A program made the position numbers and the translations under genes. A DNA stretch of 36,189 nt from the NCBI RefSeq assembly GCF_030682515.1, contig NZ_JAUXOD010000134.1, positions 1 through 36,189 on the forward strand, given 5' to 3'. Numbering within the stretch: position 1 is the stretch's first letter; the number at the start of each line of letters is the position of its first letter. This document shows positions 35,612 to 36,189 of this stretch, in pieces. The DNA comes from Hoeflea sp. (lineage in GTDB: Bacteria > Pseudomonadota > Alphaproteobacteria > Rhizobiales > Rhizobiaceae). The notes beneath the pieces were generated by a model. It was not told where the DNA came from, did no database searches, and was given only the letters and a program-made list of their open reading frames with translations.

Positions 35612-36052
35612 ATGACCGGAACACTCCACCTCATTTGCCCCGCCTGCCAGGCCAAGAACCGGGTTCCGGCGGCCAAGCTCGGAGCGAGCCCCACTTGCGG
35701 CGCCTGCAAGGCGGTGCTGTTTCCGGGCGCCCCGTTCGAGCTAGATGAGGCGCGGCTCAACAAGCACCTGAAGACCGATGAGGTGCCGCTGCTGGTCGAT
35801 TTCTGGGCGCCCTGGTGCGGGCCCTGCCGGATGATGGCGCCGATGTTCGCCGAGGCTTCGACCCAGATAACACCGCATGTGCGCTTCGCCAAGCTAGACA
35901 CCGAGCAGAACCAGGCGGTGGGCAACCGGTTCCAGATCCGCGGCATTCCGCTGATGATCCTGTTCGACCGTGGCCGCGAGGTGGCCCGCCAGGCGGGCGC
36001 CATGAACACGGGCCAGATCACCGGCTGGGTGCGGCAGCATCTGAAGCCCTAG
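35612..36052 (+). CDS. trxC: Thioredoxin TrxC (thioredoxin 2) with zinc finger
   Basis: The 146-residue protein has the N-terminal zinc-binding CPAC (9-12) and CGAC (29-32) pairs characteristic of TrxC, followed by a thioredoxin fold with the active site WCGPC at 68-72, the GNRFQIRGIPLMILF segment with its cis-proline, and the usual C-terminal helix. It reduces protein disulfides, often in oxidative stress; zinc loss can modulate it. ATG 35612 is preferred since GAG lies 6 bases before it; ATG 35606 is an alternative two codons earlier. The gene ends four bases into the convergent transposase fragment. Confidence 0.95.
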   Translation: MTGTLHLICPACQAKNRVPAAKLGASPTCGACKAVLFPGAPFELDEARLNKHLKTDEVPLLVDFWAPWCGPCRMMAPMFAEASTQITPHVRFAKLDTEQNQAVGNRFQIRGIPLMILFDRGREVARQAGAMNTGQITGWVRQHLKP

Positions 36053-36189
36053 ATGTGGAACCTCAACAGGTTGTCCTCGGTCAGGCCGAGGCGACTGATG
36101 GGTGGTTTTGAGTTTAGACTGCCGTGCGGACGATGCCAATTGTACATGTGGGTCCAGTTTGGCAGGTGCGATTTTCTATAGTCCGATGA
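36049..36189 (-). mobile_element. IS481-type transposase, C-terminal part (runs off window)
   Basis: The minus strand is open for 46 codons from the window edge to a TAG at 36049. The C-terminal sequence has the catalytic-core end typical of IS481/IS3 transposases, YNWHRPHGSLNSKPPISRL, then GLTEDNLLRFHI. The N-terminal part and catalytic D residues are outside the window, so intactness cannot be judged. The stop overlaps the trxC stop by four bases and no terminal inverted repeat fits between them, which suggests an old remnant or truncated end of the element. Confidence 0.8.

Overview
This is a high-GC, gene-dense chromosomal window that looks like a member of the Hyphomicrobiales (Rhizobiales; Rhizobiaceae/Phyllobacteriaceae-like) in the Alphaproteobacteria. 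The evidence is a rhizobial-type DksA with a degenerate zinc finger, the YcjX/YcjF pair, a TrxR-like ferredoxin reductase next to an adrenodoxin-type ferredoxin, a hybrid malic enzyme/phosphotransacetylase, a class II DAHP synthase, a DUF2865 protein, and a very large apolipoprotein-like coiled-coil membrane protein resembling the Growth Pole Ring (GPR/RgsE) protein of polar-growing Rhizobiales. No rRNA, tRNA, CRISPR or intact mobile element was seen. Thirty-two well-supported protein genes, one weak small ORF and one truncated transposase were found.

Layout. 0.2-4.8 kb: dksA (minus, with terminator), then sixA-ycjX-ycjF and a secreted protein on the plus strand. 4.9-8.4 kb: an agmatinase-family ureohydrolase, the overlapping folate genes folP-folB-folK (minus), and a secreted HExxH putative protease (DUF922). 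8.4-10.2 kb: a candidate CU-rich small RNA with its own terminator, and a ferredoxin/ferredoxin reductase operon (minus). 10.4-16 kb: an Hpt-domain protein divergent from the 1612-residue GPR-like gene, which ends in a strong terminator. 16.2-21.7 kb: a small membrane protein, a Sel1-repeat protein, and a four-gene Mla/Pqi-type lipid-transport operon (mlaE-mlaF-mlaD-auxiliary lipoprotein, minus). 21.8-25.4 kb: dgcA-like enolase-superfamily gene and maeB, the latter preceded by an overlapping small ORF. 25.6-29.7 kb: a DUF2865 protein convergent with a coupled nadE-MFS pair. 29.7-32.5 kb: a repeat-rich accessory stretch with a DODA-type dioxygenase, a GFA-family protein and a 94-aa orphan. 32.6-36.2 kb: aroG (minus), an aldehyde dehydrogenase, trxC, and the tail of an IS481-type transposase cut by the window edge.

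How the genes work together. Clear functional units are the folate block (three successive steps to dihydropteroate), the ferredoxin/reductase electron-transfer pair, the YcjX/YcjF pair, and the Mla-type transporter (permease with STAS domain, ATPase, MCE substrate-binding protein, outer-membrane-type lipoprotein). The GPR-like protein and the neighbouring Hpt protein may belong to polar growth and cell-cycle signalling, but the link between them is only by position.

Most worth following up are the candidate small RNA at about 8650-8758, with a CU-rich (anti-Shine-Dalgarno-like) hairpin loop; the 22-residue repeat architecture of the GPR-like gene; the small ORF overlapping the maeB start; the perfect palindrome between mlaE and dgcA; and the cluster of palindromic repeats between 29.7 and 32.5 kb.
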